The notes: generated by a model from the sequence alone, not told the origin. Positions 26,015 to 35,291 are shown, numbered from the stretch's first letter. The stretch: 64,000 nt of DNA from CAIVVT01 sp963757265 (GCA_963757265.1 CAVWRA010000012.1:186001-250000), one strand, 5' to 3'. Made by a program: numbers and translations.

Positions 26015-27291
26015 GCGAGCAGGAGCGCATGAGCCGGAGCTTGGAGCAGGTGGATCCGGAGATCGCCGCCGCCATTCGCAACGAAACGCAGCGCCAGCAC
26101 TCGCGCATCGAACTCATCGCCAGCGAGAACTTCACCTCCGAGGCGGTGCTCGAGGCCACCGGCAGCGTGTGCACGAACAAGTACGCCGAAGGCTACCCCG
26201 GCAAGCGCTATTACGGCGGCTGCGAGTTCACCGACGTCATCGAGAACCTGGCCCGCGAGCGCGCCAAACAGCTGTTCCACGCCGAGCACGCCAACGTCCA
26301 GCCGCATGCCGGCTCGCAGGCCAACCAGGCGGCCTACGCCGCCGTGCTGCAGCCGGGCGACACGATCATGGGCATGAACCTGGCGCATGGCGGACACCTC
26401 ACGCACGGCCATCCGCTGAATTTCTCGGGCAAGACGTACAAGATCGTCGCCTACGGCGTGCGCCGGGACAATGAAGTGATCGACTACGAGGAACTGGCGC
26501 GGCTGGCGGACGAGCACAAGCCGAAGCTGATTATCGCCGGCGCCAGCGCTTACTCGCGGATCATCGATTTCGCCCGCTTTCGCGAAGCCGCCGACGCCTG
26601 CGGCGCGCTGCTGTTGGTGGACATGGCGCACTTCTCCGGGCTGGTCGCGGCCGGGCTCTATCCGAACCCCTGCGAGTGGGCCGACATCGTCACCTCGACC
26701 ACTCACAAGACGCTGCGCGGGCCGCGCGCGGGCCTCATTCTGTGCAAGGAGAAATACGCCGCGGCGGTCGACAAAGTGGTCTTCCCGGGCACCCAGGGCG
26801 GTCCGCTGGTGCATGTCATCGCCGCTAAGGCGGTGTGCTTCCTGGAAGCGATGCAGCCCGAGTTCGCCGAGTATCAGAAACGGATCGTCGCCAATGCCAA
26901 AGCCCTGGCCGAGGCGCTGACCCAGGCCGGTTACCGGATCGTGTCGGGCGGCACAGACACGCACCTGGCGATGCTCGACGTATTCTGCCGCGGGTTGCGC
27001 GGCAAGGAGGCGGAAAAGGCTCTCGACGAGGCCTGGATCACGGTCAACAAGAATGCGATCCCGTTCGACGTCAATCCGCCGATGAATCCCAGCGGAATCC
27101 GCCTGGGCAGCCCGGCGGTGACCACGCGCGGCTTCGGCGAGGCCGAAATGCGCGAAGTGGGAGCGCTGATTGCGCAGGTTCTTTCGGCGCCCGCCGACAA
27201 AGATAACCTGGCCGCGGTGCGCCGCCGCGTGCAGGCTCTCACGAAACGCTTTCCGCTGTACGGCTGGAAGCTGGCGCCGGCGGCCGTCTGA
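26011..27291 (+). CDS. glyA: Serine hydroxymethyltransferase
   Basis: 426 residues. Makes glycine and methylene-tetrahydrofolate from serine and THF, feeding purine and thymidylate synthesis. Family signatures: IELIASENF (35-43), KYAEGYPGKRYYGG (57-70), and the PLP lysine K233 in TSTTHKTLRGPRAG. Length is normal. Its start overlaps the rpiB stop by four bases, the same rpiB-glyA pairing seen in many Firmicutes and Acidobacteria; the glycosyltransferase follows 20 bp later. Confidence 0.97.
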   Translation: MSEQERMSRSLEQVDPEIAAAIRNETQRQHSRIELIASENFTSEAVLEATGSVCTNKYAEGYPGKRYYGGCEFTDVIENLARERAKQLFHAEHANVQPHAGSQANQAAYAAVLQPGDTIMGMNLAHGGHLTHGHPLNFSGKTYKIVAYGVRRDNEVIDYEELARLADEHKPKLIIAGASAYSRIIDFARFREAADACGALLLVDMAHFSGLVAAGLYPNPCEWADIVTSTTHKTLRGPRAGLILCKEKYAAAVDKVVFPGTQGGPLVHVIAAKAVCFLEAMQPEFAEYQKRIVANAKALAEALTQAGYRIVSGGTDTHLAMLDVFCRGLRGKEAEKALDEAWITVNKNAIPFDVNPPMNPSGIRLGSPAVTTRGFGEAEMREVGALIAQVLSAPADKDNLAAVRRRVQALTKRFPLYGWKLAPAAV

Positions 27292-27311
27292 AGCTCCGAC
27301 AGGGGCGCAGT

Positions 27312-28484
27312 ATGCCGTTGCGGATTGCCTTCGACGCGCGCCACATCCGGGACTTTGGCTTTGGGACCTACATCCGGAATCTGCTCCGCGCCTTAGCCGC
27401 CATCGGCGTGCCGCACCGATTTCTGCTGATCGCCCATTCCGAAGACCGGCACGAATTCGACGGCCTGCCGCCTAACTTCGAGCGCGTGCCCTACGACAGG
27501 AGCGACGCGGAGCGGACAGATCAACTCAGATTCCCGCTGCTGATCCGCAGGTTGGCAGTGGATCTGAGCCACATTCCCCTGACTCAGGTGCCGCTGTTGA
27601 TGCCACGCCCGTACGTGGTGACGGTCCACGACCTCAGCGCCCTGGTCTTTGGGGCGCCGTCCGGATGGCGGCATGAACTGCGTACCATGGGCATTCGTCG
27701 CGCCCTGGAGCGGGCAGAGCGCGTGATGGCGGCTTCGGAATCCACACGCCACGACGTAGTCAATATCCTGGGCATTGCGAATGAAAAGGTGGTCAGAATT
27801 TATGGCGCCACCGATCCACGCTTCTCCCATCGCCAGCCCGGCGAGGATGCCCGCGCCGCCGGGCCTGAGGCCTGGGACCTCGAACGGCGGCGCATTCTGG
27901 AGCGCTACCAGGTCAATTACCCGTTCCTGCTGTACGCCGGCACGATCCGCCCGCAAAAGAACATCCCGCGGCTGATCGAGGCCTTCGCGCTGGTGAAACG
28001 CGAATTGGCCAATCATCCGCAATACGCGGACCTGCGGCTGATCATCATCGGCGATGAGATTTCGCGTTATCCGCTGGTCCGGCAGACGGTGCTGCACTCC
28101 CGCGTGCAGGGCGCGGTGCGGTTCCTGGGCTTCGTTCCGCTCAGTGCGCTGCGGGTCTTCTTCGAGGCGGCCGAGGCGTTTGTGTTCCCGTCGCTGTATG
28201 AGGGCTTTGGCCTCCCGCCTCTGGAGGCGATGGCGTCCGGCACGCCGGTGGTTTGCTCGAAGTCCACGTCGCTGCCTGAGGTGGTCGGCGAGGCCGCCGT
28301 GATCGTGAGCCCGGATAACGTCTTCGACATCGCGCGGGGCATCCGCGAGGTGCTGCTCTCGCCGGCGCTGCGCGAGGAAATGATCGCGCGCGGCCACGCT
28401 CAGGTGGCCCGCTTCACGTGGGAAGAGACCGCGCGCCAGGTGAACGCCCTTTACGAATCTGCCGCGGGCGGCGGGATCAGGTAG
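27312..28484 (+). CDS. GT4-family glycosyltransferase
   Basis: 390 residues with two Rossmann-like domains of GT-B fold. The C-terminal domain has LLYAGTIRPQKNIPRLIEAF (about 202-221), a basic loop, and the donor-binding motif EGFGLPPLEAMASGTPVVCS (about 298-317) with the E-x7-E signature of retaining GT4 enzymes that use NDP-sugars. The acceptor is unknown; cell-surface polysaccharide is most common. Probably co-transcribed with rpiB-glyA. The last 34 bp overlap the convergent regulator gene. Confidence 0.9.
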   Translation: MPLRIAFDARHIRDFGFGTYIRNLLRALAAIGVPHRFLLIAHSEDRHEFDGLPPNFERVPYDRSDAERTDQLRFPLLIRRLAVDLSHIPLTQVPLLMPRPYVVTVHDLSALVFGAPSGWRHELRTMGIRRALERAERVMAASESTRHDVVNILGIANEKVVRIYGATDPRFSHRQPGEDARAAGPEAWDLERRRILERYQVNYPFLLYAGTIRPQKNIPRLIEAFALVKRELANHPQYADLRLIIIGDEISRYPLVRQTVLHSRVQGAVRFLGFVPLSALRVFFEAAEAFVFPSLYEGFGLPPLEAMASGTPVVCSKSTSLPEVVGEAAVIVSPDNVFDIARGIREVLLSPALREEMIARGHAQVARFTWEETARQVNALYESAAGGGIR

Positions 28485-29209
28485 CCCGACTGGGCCAGGG
28501 GATTGGTGTGCCGCGGATCGCCGCCCAGCCACACCACAAGTCCGCGGATGTGCACGTCCGGGGTGGTTCCGCGCAACTCGATCCAGCCCGGCCCGATGGC
28601 GGGCCGCAAGCCTTCCTGGCCGAGGATGACCAGGCGCCCGGCCTCGTGCCGCAACCGCCGGATCCAGCCCCCGCCCGACCAGCGGATGGCGTACCAGGCG
28701 TCGATCCTGACCCGGAGCCGGGCCGGCAAGGCTGTTTCCAGCAGGACGAAGCTGGCTCCCGGGAACTCTTTCGCCAGTTCCGGGTCCGCTCCCAGCTCGG
28801 CGAACTCGGGCTGGCGCAACTGGCTGGCGGCATCGGCGGGAAGGGCCACCCAACCCGAATTCTCTCCTGGTTCGGGGAACGGATGCGCCGGTCCCACGAG
28901 CCCGGCCAGCAGCGGAACGTGGCGGATCAGCTCCGGCGAGGAAGCAACGCGCTCCAGAGCGCTGCCCAGTTCCACCCCCGTCGCCAGATTCAACGGCGAA
29001 ATGCCGAGAAACTCCAGCAACCGGTCCGCCATCTCCACGTTCATGGCCCGCTTCCCGCTGATCAGGTTGTGCATGTGCGGCTGTGAGATCCCGATCTGCC
29101 TGGCCAGGCGGCGCACAGTCAGGGAACCGGCCGCGATCTGGAACCGGAGGCGCTCCAGAAGCCGTTGATAAAGCGAATCAAACGAGGGTGGCACCGTCGA
29201 TGACTGCAT
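28451..29209 (-). CDS. HTH (XRE-like) regulator with a LexA/S24-like C-terminal region
   Basis: About 252 residues from ATG 29209; no clear SD is present and a TTG at 29260 would add 17 residues. The N-terminal helix-turn-helix reads LTVRRLARQIGISQPHMHNL followed by ISGKRAMNVEMADRLLEFLG, a Cro/C1-type domain. The C-terminal part ends with IRGLVVWLGGDPR, reminiscent of the last strand of S24/LexA folds, but no Ser-Lys dyad was recognised, so autocleavage is doubtful. It could sense a ligand and control nearby envelope genes. Its end overlaps the glycosyltransferase 3' end, so the transcripts are antisense there. Confidence 0.7.
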   Translation of the reverse strand: MQSSTVPPSFDSLYQRLLERLRFQIAAGSLTVRRLARQIGISQPHMHNLISGKRAMNVEMADRLLEFLGISPLNLATGVELGSALERVASSPELIRHVPLLAGLVGPAHPFPEPGENSGWVALPADAASQLRQPEFAELGADPELAKEFPGASFVLLETALPARLRVRIDAWYAIRWSGGGWIRRLRHEAGRLVILGQEGLRPAIGPGWIELRGTTPDVHIRGLVVWLGGDPRHTNPLAQSGYLIPPPAADS

Positions 29210-29475
29210 ATAGCTATTAGAAATAGGTACGTACTGGATGATACTGGTGATTCGTTCCAAAAGGAATTAAGATAAAATAATTCTAAACTCCAAAATTCAG
29301 CTAGCTCATTGAAAATAAGCACCTAATTCGTGCATTTAGTACTTCAGGTACTGATAGTACCCAAGAACGTCTTCCTCGTCAGTTGACGGAATTGGACCGT
29401 AGACCCACACTGCCCCACAGAGCCATCCTCCGGTCGTGTGAGGCGACCGGGAGAAGCCGACGAAAGGACCGAACA

Positions 29476-30054
29476 ATGGAGTGGACCCGATCCGAGACGC
29501 TGGCCTTAGCCGTTCCGAACTGTTCCCATTGCTTTGGGACAGGCATCCGTAGTTTGAAGCGGGGCGAACCGCACGCATGCAATTGCGTGTTGCGCGCCAT
29601 CTTTCGGGCTTGCTACGCCCGATTCCGCCACTGTGTGACCAAAGAAAAGTACCTGAGCAAGGTATCGCTGGACTGCACTGCTCGTGGCGGCCACCGCATC
29701 TGGGGCCGCAAGGACGAAGAGTACGTTGCCGATTTCACGCTGGTATCGCGCCGGTCTCTGACGCCGGAAGAGTACAAGCTCTTCAGCTATCATTTCCTCC
29801 TCGGCGCCGATTGGCGTCTGTGTTGCCGCCGTCTGGGCATGGACCGCGGCACATTCTTCCATTTGGTCTACCGGATCGAACAGAAACTGGGCAAGATCTT
29901 TCGCGAGCTGACGCCCTACGCCTTATTCCCTTTGGAGGAGTACTTTCACAGCCGTCTGGAAAACGACTGGACGCCCGGGCCGGAACCTGGGCCGAAGGTG
30001 CTGGCGCTGCGGCCGCGCTATCAGCCGATTTGGGCGTTGCGGCCGGCGGCCTGA
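29476..30054 (+). CDS. Hypothetical zinc-ribbon protein (192 aa)
   Basis: ATG 29476 has AAAGGA at good spacing. An N-terminal zinc-finger-like motif CSHCFGTGIRSLKRGE then CNC (about 16-40) resembles the CxxCxGxG knuckle of DnaJ-type zinc domains. The middle (about 85-150) is basic and aromatic; LTPEEYKLFSYHFLLGADWR then RRLGMDRGTFFHLVYRIEQK looks like a helix-turn-helix with sigma-factor region-4 character, so a DNA-binding or transposon-associated role is possible. No established family is recognised. Codon use resembles its neighbours. A strong hairpin 18 bp after the stop probably terminates it. Confidence 0.65.
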   Translation: MEWTRSETLALAVPNCSHCFGTGIRSLKRGEPHACNCVLRAIFRACYARFRHCVTKEKYLSKVSLDCTARGGHRIWGRKDEEYVADFTLVSRRSLTPEEYKLFSYHFLLGADWRLCCRRLGMDRGTFFHLVYRIEQKLGKIFRELTPYALFPLEEYFHSRLENDWTPGPEPGPKVLALRPRYQPIWALRPAA

Positions 30055-30071
30055 CGATCTGACCACAGCAG

Positions 30072-30111
30072 CAGGCGCCCGTCCGCGGAGGCCGAGAGGG
30101 GCGGGCGCCTG
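30072..30111 (+). terminator. Hairpin terminator after the zinc-ribbon gene
   Basis: CAGGCGCCCG (30072-30081) pairs perfectly with CGGGCGCCTG (30102-30111). No strong T-run follows, so termination efficiency is uncertain, but the very stable stem lies at the end of the gene. Confidence 0.5.
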
Positions 30112-30220
30112 GCCGTGCGTCGCGCCCGCGTTGCTGAGGGCGACCGTCAGCGAGCGCGCTGTTACTGAAGCCAGTTCGCAGTGAACGCAGGCCGCGATCG
30201 CATCTCCACAGCCGGGCGGA

Positions 30221-30685
30221 TCAGCGTTTCAGTTTGAAGAATCCTTCCAGCAGCGCGACACAATCGGCCGCCAGAACGCCCTCTTCGATGCCGATGTGGT
30301 GATTCAATAGCTCGCTGTCGGCCAGGCGGAACTTGCTCCGTACTGCGCCGAAGCGCAGGTCGCGGCTACCGAACACCAGCCGTTTGACGCGAGCCTGGAC
30401 CAGCGCCCCGGCGCACATCACGCATGGCTCCAGCGTCACGAACACCTCGGCCTCGCCGAGCCGGTAGTTGCTCAACCGCTGAGCCGCCTCCCTGAGCGCC
30501 AGCATCTCCGCGTGAGCCGTCGGGTCATGCAACCCGATCGGACGATTAAATCCACTGCCGACGATCTGTTCGCCGACCACCACCACCGCGCCCACCGGTA
30601 CTTCGCCCGCCGCTGCGGCCTCGCGCGCCAGGCGCAAGGCCTCCCGCATGAAAGTTTCGTCGCGCGTTGGCGTCATTTCATCCAT
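30221..30685 (-). CDS. tadA: tRNA-specific adenosine deaminase TadA
   Basis: 154 residues of the cytidine-deaminase fold. It deaminates A34 of tRNA-Arg(ACG) to inosine. Zinc ligands and proton shuttle are in HAE (H58, E60) and PCVMC (C88, C91). FMREALRLAREAAAAGEVPVGAVVV is the standard start, and the C-terminal GVLAADCVALLEGFFKLKR helix is that of TadA rather than free-base deaminases. Single gene, divergent from the ABC operon. Confidence 0.93.
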   Translation of the reverse strand: MDEMTPTRDETFMREALRLAREAAAAGEVPVGAVVVVGEQIVGSGFNRPIGLHDPTAHAEMLALREAAQRLSNYRLGEAEVFVTLEPCVMCAGALVQARVKRLVFGSRDLRFGAVRSKFRLADSELLNHHIGIEEGVLAADCVALLEGFFKLKR

Positions 30686-30764
30686 CTAAAGAGGCGGCTG
30701 ATCATGCCGGGGAGGGCGAAGCCAGCTGCCACCCTTAGAATAGAACTGTGGGGCACACGCACTG

Positions 30765-31931
30765 ATGCGTTACATCGGGCTGATCTTGAAGAACGCGCTG
30801 CGCAACAAGCGCCGCAGCCTGCTGACCATCTCTTCGCTAGCGATGTCGCTGTGCGTGCTGGGCGTGTTGCTGGCGCTCTACTACGCGCTCTTCTATGGAG
30901 ATCCGCCCAAGACTCAGATGAGCCGCCTGGTCACGCGCCACAAGGTCTCGTTGGCCCTCACCATGCCGTTGTACTTCCGCGAGAAGATCAGCCGCGTGCC
31001 GCACGTCAAGCAGGTCTGCACGTGGCAGTGGTTCGGCGGCATCTACAAGGACGAGGACCGCGACCGCTCCAAGTTCTTCCCGCGCTTCGGAGTCGAGGCC
31101 GACCGCTTCTTCGGCGTCTACCCCGACTACCGCGTGCCCGAAGAGCAGAAGCTGGCCTTCGTGCGCGACGTCTCGGGCGCGCTGGTGGGCAAGTCGGTCG
31201 CCGCCCAGCAGGGCATCAAACTGGGCGACAAGGTCCGCATCAAGGGCAACATCTTTCCCTTCGATCTCGACCTCACCGTGCGCGGCATCTACGACTCCGA
31301 CATCGAGTCCGACTACATCTATTTCCCGCTGGCCTACATCGAAGAGGGTCTGAAAGCGCGCGGCTCGACGCGGAGCTTTGCCGGCATGTTTGCCATGCTG
31401 GTGGACGCGCCCGAAAACGTCAATGCGACCGCGCGTGCCATCGACGAGATGTTCGCCAACTCCGAGGCGCCGACCAAGACCGAGAGTGAGTACGCCTTCG
31501 GCCTCGGCTTCCTGTCCATGCTGGGCAACGTGAAGCTGGCCTTGATCTCCATCTGCAGCGCGGTCACGTTCACCATCCTCCTCATCGCCGGCAACACCAT
31601 GGCGATGTCGGTGCGCGAGCGCACGCGCGAGGTCGGAATCCTCAAAACGCTCGGCTTTTCACCCAACACCGTCATCGGCCTGCTGGTTGCAGAGTCGGGC
31701 GTCATCTCGATGCTCGGCGGCGGCATCGGGCTGCTGCTCGCCAACGGCCTGATCGGCGTGATCCGGCAAGGTCCGGCGATTGTGCAGCAGACCAAGACGC
31801 TGAGGCTGCAGCCGCCGGTCCTGGGGGCATTGCTTGGGTTCTCGATCCTGTTGGGCGTGACCAGCGTGGTGGCGCCCGCCTGGCGCGCCGCGCATACCCC
31901 GATTCTGGAGGCGCTCAAGGACACCGATTGA
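30765..31931 (+). CDS. ABC transporter permease (MacB/FtsX type), subunit 1
   Basis: 388 residues: an N-terminal membrane helix (about 18-40) in RNKRRSLLTISSLAMSLCVL, a periplasmic MacB_PCD domain (about 50-250), then three membrane helices (about 265-370) forming the FtsX domain with the motif RTREVGILKTLGFSP (about 291-305). Such permeases work mechanotransmissively with a MacA-like adaptor to export from the periplasm. First of four genes: permease, permease, adaptor, ATPase. The end overlaps no gene; the second permease starts 20 bp later. A TAGAAT -10-like element precedes it. Confidence 0.9.
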   Translation: MRYIGLILKNALRNKRRSLLTISSLAMSLCVLGVLLALYYALFYGDPPKTQMSRLVTRHKVSLALTMPLYFREKISRVPHVKQVCTWQWFGGIYKDEDRDRSKFFPRFGVEADRFFGVYPDYRVPEEQKLAFVRDVSGALVGKSVAAQQGIKLGDKVRIKGNIFPFDLDLTVRGIYDSDIESDYIYFPLAYIEEGLKARGSTRSFAGMFAMLVDAPENVNATARAIDEMFANSEAPTKTESEYAFGLGFLSMLGNVKLALISICSAVTFTILLIAGNTMAMSVRERTREVGILKTLGFSPNTVIGLLVAESGVISMLGGGIGLLLANGLIGVIRQGPAIVQQTKTLRLQPPVLGALLGFSILLGVTSVVAPAWRAAHTPILEALKDTD

Positions 31932-31951
31932 ATCGGCGCCGCGCTCGCTGT

Positions 31952-33121
31952 ATGCGCATCCCTCTGGCCTACAACCTCCGCAATCTCGCCGTGCGCAAGA
32001 CCACCACCGTGATGACCGCGCCAGGCATCGGGCTCACCGTGGCCGTGCTGTGCGCCGTGCTCGCGCTGGCCGAGGGCCTCAACACGACCTTCAGCAGCTC
32101 GGGCCACCCGCTCAACCTGCTGCTGCTGCGCAAGGGGGGCAACGCCGAGCTGACCTCGCTCATCTACCGGCCCGATTTCAACGAGGTGATCCGCCACCGG
32201 CCCGGCATCGCGCTCGACGCGCACGGCGCGCCGCTCGCTTCGCTCGAGTTGGTCACCATCGTGAGCCTGGACAACGGTGACCCGACCAGCAGCGCCAACC
32301 TCAATTTACGCGGCCTCTCCAAGGCCGGCCTGGCGATTCGCGAGGAGACGCGCCTGGTGCGCGGCCGCTGGTTCCAAGCGGGGCGCCGCGAGGTGGTCAT
32401 CGCCGATTCGCTGGCGCGCAAGTATCCCGGCGCCGACGTCGGCCACACGATCCAATTCGGGCGCGGCACATGGGACGTGGTCGGCGCCTTCGAGAGCACT
32501 TACCCGGCGCGCAACAGCGAGATCTGGGGTCCTCTCGATCAGGTCGGCGCGGACTTGAACCGCTACGACGCCTGCTCTAGCGTGCTGATCCGCGCCACCG
32601 ACCCGGTCGCGCTGCGCGCGCTGGCCAGCGAGTTCGAGGTCGAGCCGCGCCTGCAGGTCGGCGCGCAGTCCGAGTCGGCGTACATGATGTCGCAGACCGA
32701 CTCGGGCGATGTGCTGCGCTACCTCGGCTCCTTCGTGGCCGTCATCATGGCCGTGGGCTCGTGCTTCGCCGCAATGAACACCATGTACGCCGCCGTGGCG
32801 CGCCGCTCGGCCGAGATCGGCACGCTGCGCGTGCTCGGCTTCTCGCGCTCCAGCATCCTGGTCAGTTTCGTCCTCGAGTCGCTGCTGCTTTCGCTGCTGG
32901 GCGGCGTGCTCGGATTGTTGCTGGTGTGGCCGCTGAACGGCTTCTCCACCGAGGTCGGCAACATGCAGCAGTTTTCTGAGATCTCGTTTCAGCTTCGCAT
33001 CACGCCCAAGGTCGTTATCGGCGGCCTGGGCTTTTCGTTGCTCATGGGCGCGCTGGGCGGTTTTCTGCCCGCCTTCAGCGCCGCCCGGAAACAGATCCTC
33101 GTCGCGCTGAGACAAATATAG
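31952..33121 (+). CDS. ABC transporter permease (MacB/FtsX type), subunit 2
   Basis: 389 residues from ATG 31952, chosen over an upstream TTG. Same architecture as its neighbour: MRIPLAYNLRNLAVRKTTTVMT leading into a first helix, a periplasmic domain, and three C-terminal helices with RSAEIGTLRVLGFSRSS. The two permeases are only distantly similar, so the transporter is probably a heterodimer. The adaptor gene follows after 9 bp with its own TAGGAG SD. Confidence 0.9.
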   Translation: MRIPLAYNLRNLAVRKTTTVMTAPGIGLTVAVLCAVLALAEGLNTTFSSSGHPLNLLLLRKGGNAELTSLIYRPDFNEVIRHRPGIALDAHGAPLASLELVTIVSLDNGDPTSSANLNLRGLSKAGLAIREETRLVRGRWFQAGRREVVIADSLARKYPGADVGHTIQFGRGTWDVVGAFESTYPARNSEIWGPLDQVGADLNRYDACSSVLIRATDPVALRALASEFEVEPRLQVGAQSESAYMMSQTDSGDVLRYLGSFVAVIMAVGSCFAAMNTMYAAVARRSAEIGTLRVLGFSRSSILVSFVLESLLLSLLGGVLGLLLVWPLNGFSTEVGNMQQFSEISFQLRITPKVVIGGLGFSLLMGALGGFLPAFSAARKQILVALRQI

Positions 33122-33130
33122 GAGCATCCA

Positions 33131-34477
33131 GTGCAACCCGAATTGAAGACTCTGAGAATCCAGCGCGGCGCGGAGGCTGGCTTTGAGGCCGAGCCCCGTT
33201 CTCCACGCTGGGCCGCGCGCTGGATCGTGACCGGCGTGGTCATCCTTCTCGTGCTGGGCGCGGCGTCGATGATTTGGAAGCGCTTGAACGCCGCGCCCGT
33301 CGTGGATACTGTCAAGGTCGTGTCCTCACAGGCTACCGGAGGACGCGAAGTCGTTCTCAATGCCACCGGCTACATCGTGGCGGCGCACAAGATTGAGGTC
33401 GCGGCCAAGGTGGTCGGCAAAGTCGCCTGGATCGGCGTGGAGAAAGGCGATCGCGTGCGCGAGGGCCAGGTGCTGGTGCGGCTGGAGGACGACGAGTATC
33501 GCGCCCAGCTCAAGCAGTACACGGGTCAACTGGCAAACCTCAAGGCGCGCCTGGCTGAGCTCGAGCACGGCTCGCGGCCCGAGGAGGTCGCCACCGCGCA
33601 GGCCAATCTCGATCAGGCCAAGTCCGATCTCGAAAACGCGCGCGTGACGCTCGACCGCACCCGCCCGCTAGCGCGTGAAGGCGTTCTCTCCAAGCAGGCG
33701 CTCGATGACGCCGAGGCGCGGCTTCGATCCGCGGAGGCGCGCGTCAACTCGCTGCAGAAGACATTCGACCTGGTGAAGATCGGCCCGCGTCAGGAGCAGA
33801 TCGACGCCGCGCGCGGGGCCGTCACACAGGCCGAGGGGGCGGTTGCCTACGCCGAGACGCAGCTCGCCAACACCATCATCCGCGCTCCGGTCACCGGCAC
33901 CATCCTCGAACGCGCCGTGGAACGGGGCGAATTCGTCACCACCAGCTTCGTGGGCGAGCGCGGTGCCAAGGGCTACGTCGTGTCGCTGGCCGACCTCAAC
34001 GACCTCGAGGTCGAACTCGACATTTCGCAAAACGATTTCGGGAAGCTCTTCATGAAGCAGGACGGCGTCATCACGGTCGATGCCTATCCCGACAAGAAAT
34101 GGCAGGGCTGGATCAAGGAGATGTCGCCCGAAGCCAATCGCCAGAAGGCGACCGTCCAGGTGAAGGTCAAGGTCGCAAATCCGGATGAGTTCCTGCGCCC
34201 TGAAATGAACGCCATTGTGGCATTCCTCGGGAAGGACCAGTCGGGCCTGCCGGGTCGTCCGTCCGTGCACATCCTGCCGGCGACGCTGGCCGATGGCCGC
34301 GTGTGGGTTGTGGAGAACGGCGTCGCCACGCCGCGCGACGTTAAGACCGGCGGAAACACGCCGGCCGGAATCCGCGTGGATGAGGGGTTGAAGGGCGGCG
34401 AGGAGCTGATCATCAATCCGCCCAAGGATCTCAAACCCGGCGCGAAGGTTGCCGTGCGCGGAGCGCAGCAGCCGTGA
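33131..34477 (+). CDS. HlyD/MacA-family periplasmic adaptor
   Basis: 448 residues starting at GTG 33131 (TAGGAG upstream). One N-terminal membrane helix (about 33-52), a biotinyl-lipoyl-like half-motif (about 85-120, VVGKVAWIGVEKGDRVREGQ), a long coiled-coil hairpin (about 120-250), the second lipoyl half, and a beta-barrel with RPEMNAIVAFLG. Adaptors of this kind link ABC permeases to an outer-membrane channel. The stop overlaps the ATPase start (GTGA). No TolC gene lies in this operon, so a channel from elsewhere, such as the one at 45942, would be needed. Confidence 0.9.
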   Translation: MQPELKTLRIQRGAEAGFEAEPRSPRWAARWIVTGVVILLVLGAASMIWKRLNAAPVVDTVKVVSSQATGGREVVLNATGYIVAAHKIEVAAKVVGKVAWIGVEKGDRVREGQVLVRLEDDEYRAQLKQYTGQLANLKARLAELEHGSRPEEVATAQANLDQAKSDLENARVTLDRTRPLAREGVLSKQALDDAEARLRSAEARVNSLQKTFDLVKIGPRQEQIDAARGAVTQAEGAVAYAETQLANTIIRAPVTGTILERAVERGEFVTTSFVGERGAKGYVVSLADLNDLEVELDISQNDFGKLFMKQDGVITVDAYPDKKWQGWIKEMSPEANRQKATVQVKVKVANPDEFLRPEMNAIVAFLGKDQSGLPGRPSVHILPATLADGRVWVVENGVATPRDVKTGGNTPAGIRVDEGLKGGEELIINPPKDLKPGAKVAVRGAQQP

Positions 34478-35181
34478 GCGAGGTCGTCGTTTGTGCGCGC
34501 GGTTTGACCAAGAGCTTCGTGCGCGACTCCTACGAGGTGCTGGCGCTCGACGGAGCGGACATTGACGTCTATCGCGGCGAGTTCATTGCTCTGATGGGGC
34601 CCTCTGGTTCGGGCAAGTCCACGCTGCTGCACCTGACCGCGGCGATGGATCGGCCCACCTCGGGCAGCATCACCGTGCTGGGCCACGATCTGGCCTCGCT
34701 CAGCGAGCGTCAGATCGCGCATTGGCGTAACGTCCACATCGGATTTGTGTTCCAGACTTTCAACCTGATCCCGGTGCTGACGGCGCTCGAGAATGTCGAA
34801 CTGCCGTTGAAGCTCACTCACCTGAAGAGAGGCGAGCGCTTCCAGCACGCCACCACCGCGCTGCGCCTGGTGGGGCTCGGCGACCGCTTGCGCCACTATC
34901 CGCGCCAGTTGTCGGGCGGCCAGGAACAGCGCGTCGCCATCGCTCGCGCCCTGGTCACCGACCCCGACCTGGTGCTGTGCGACGAGCCGACCGGCAATCT
35001 CGACGCCCGCTCCGCTAAGGACGTCCTTGACCTGCTTGGCATGTTGAATAAGGAATACGGCAAGACCATCGTGATGGTGACCCACGATCCCCACGCCGCA
35101 CACTACGCCTCCAAGGTCCGGCACCTGGAGAAAGGCAAACTCCTGCCCGAGGGCCAGGTGCCCGAGGACTGGAAGGTCTGA
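34474..35181 (+). CDS. ABC transporter ATPase (MacB/LolD type)
   Basis: 235 residues, GTG start. Walker A GPSGSGKST (42-50), signature LSGGQ (146-150), Walker B LVLCDE (166-171) and a LolD/MacB-type EPTGNLD loop. These ATPases drive FtsX-like permeases. Last gene of the four-gene operon; an inverted repeat element starts 3 bp beyond its stop. Confidence 0.94.
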   Translation: MSEVVVCARGLTKSFVRDSYEVLALDGADIDVYRGEFIALMGPSGSGKSTLLHLTAAMDRPTSGSITVLGHDLASLSERQIAHWRNVHIGFVFQTFNLIPVLTALENVELPLKLTHLKRGERFQHATTALRLVGLGDRLRHYPRQLSGGQEQRVAIARALVTDPDLVLCDEPTGNLDARSAKDVLDLLGMLNKEYGKTIVMVTHDPHAAHYASKVRHLEKGKLLPEGQVPEDWKV

Positions 35182-35183
35182 GC

Positions 35184-35291
35184 CGAAAACAAGGGGACTG
35201 ACGTCTCTGTCCTAGGCGCTCACTACTCTCTCGATCTACGCGCCACATCCGCCGCGCCGTGTGGATAGAGCCGTCTGTCCCCTTGTTTTCG
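35184..35291. repeat. 108-bp palindromic element with 15-bp perfect terminal inverted repeats
   Basis: CGAAAACAAGGGGAC (35184-35198) is repeated in perfect inverted form as GTCCCCTTGTTTTCG (35277-35291). The interior repeats the GACGTC/GTCTGTCC theme. The GGGGAC...GTCCCC ends with ACAAGGGGACtGACG resemble REP-like elements mobilised by TnpA-REP (RAYT) transposases. It lies in the spacer between the ABC operon and the ATP-grasp gene. Confidence 0.6.

Noticed and set aside
35184..35291. Inverted repeat as a simple rho-independent terminator
   Set aside because: Arms are 78 bp apart with no hairpin-plus-T-run geometry; a REP/MITE-like element fits better.
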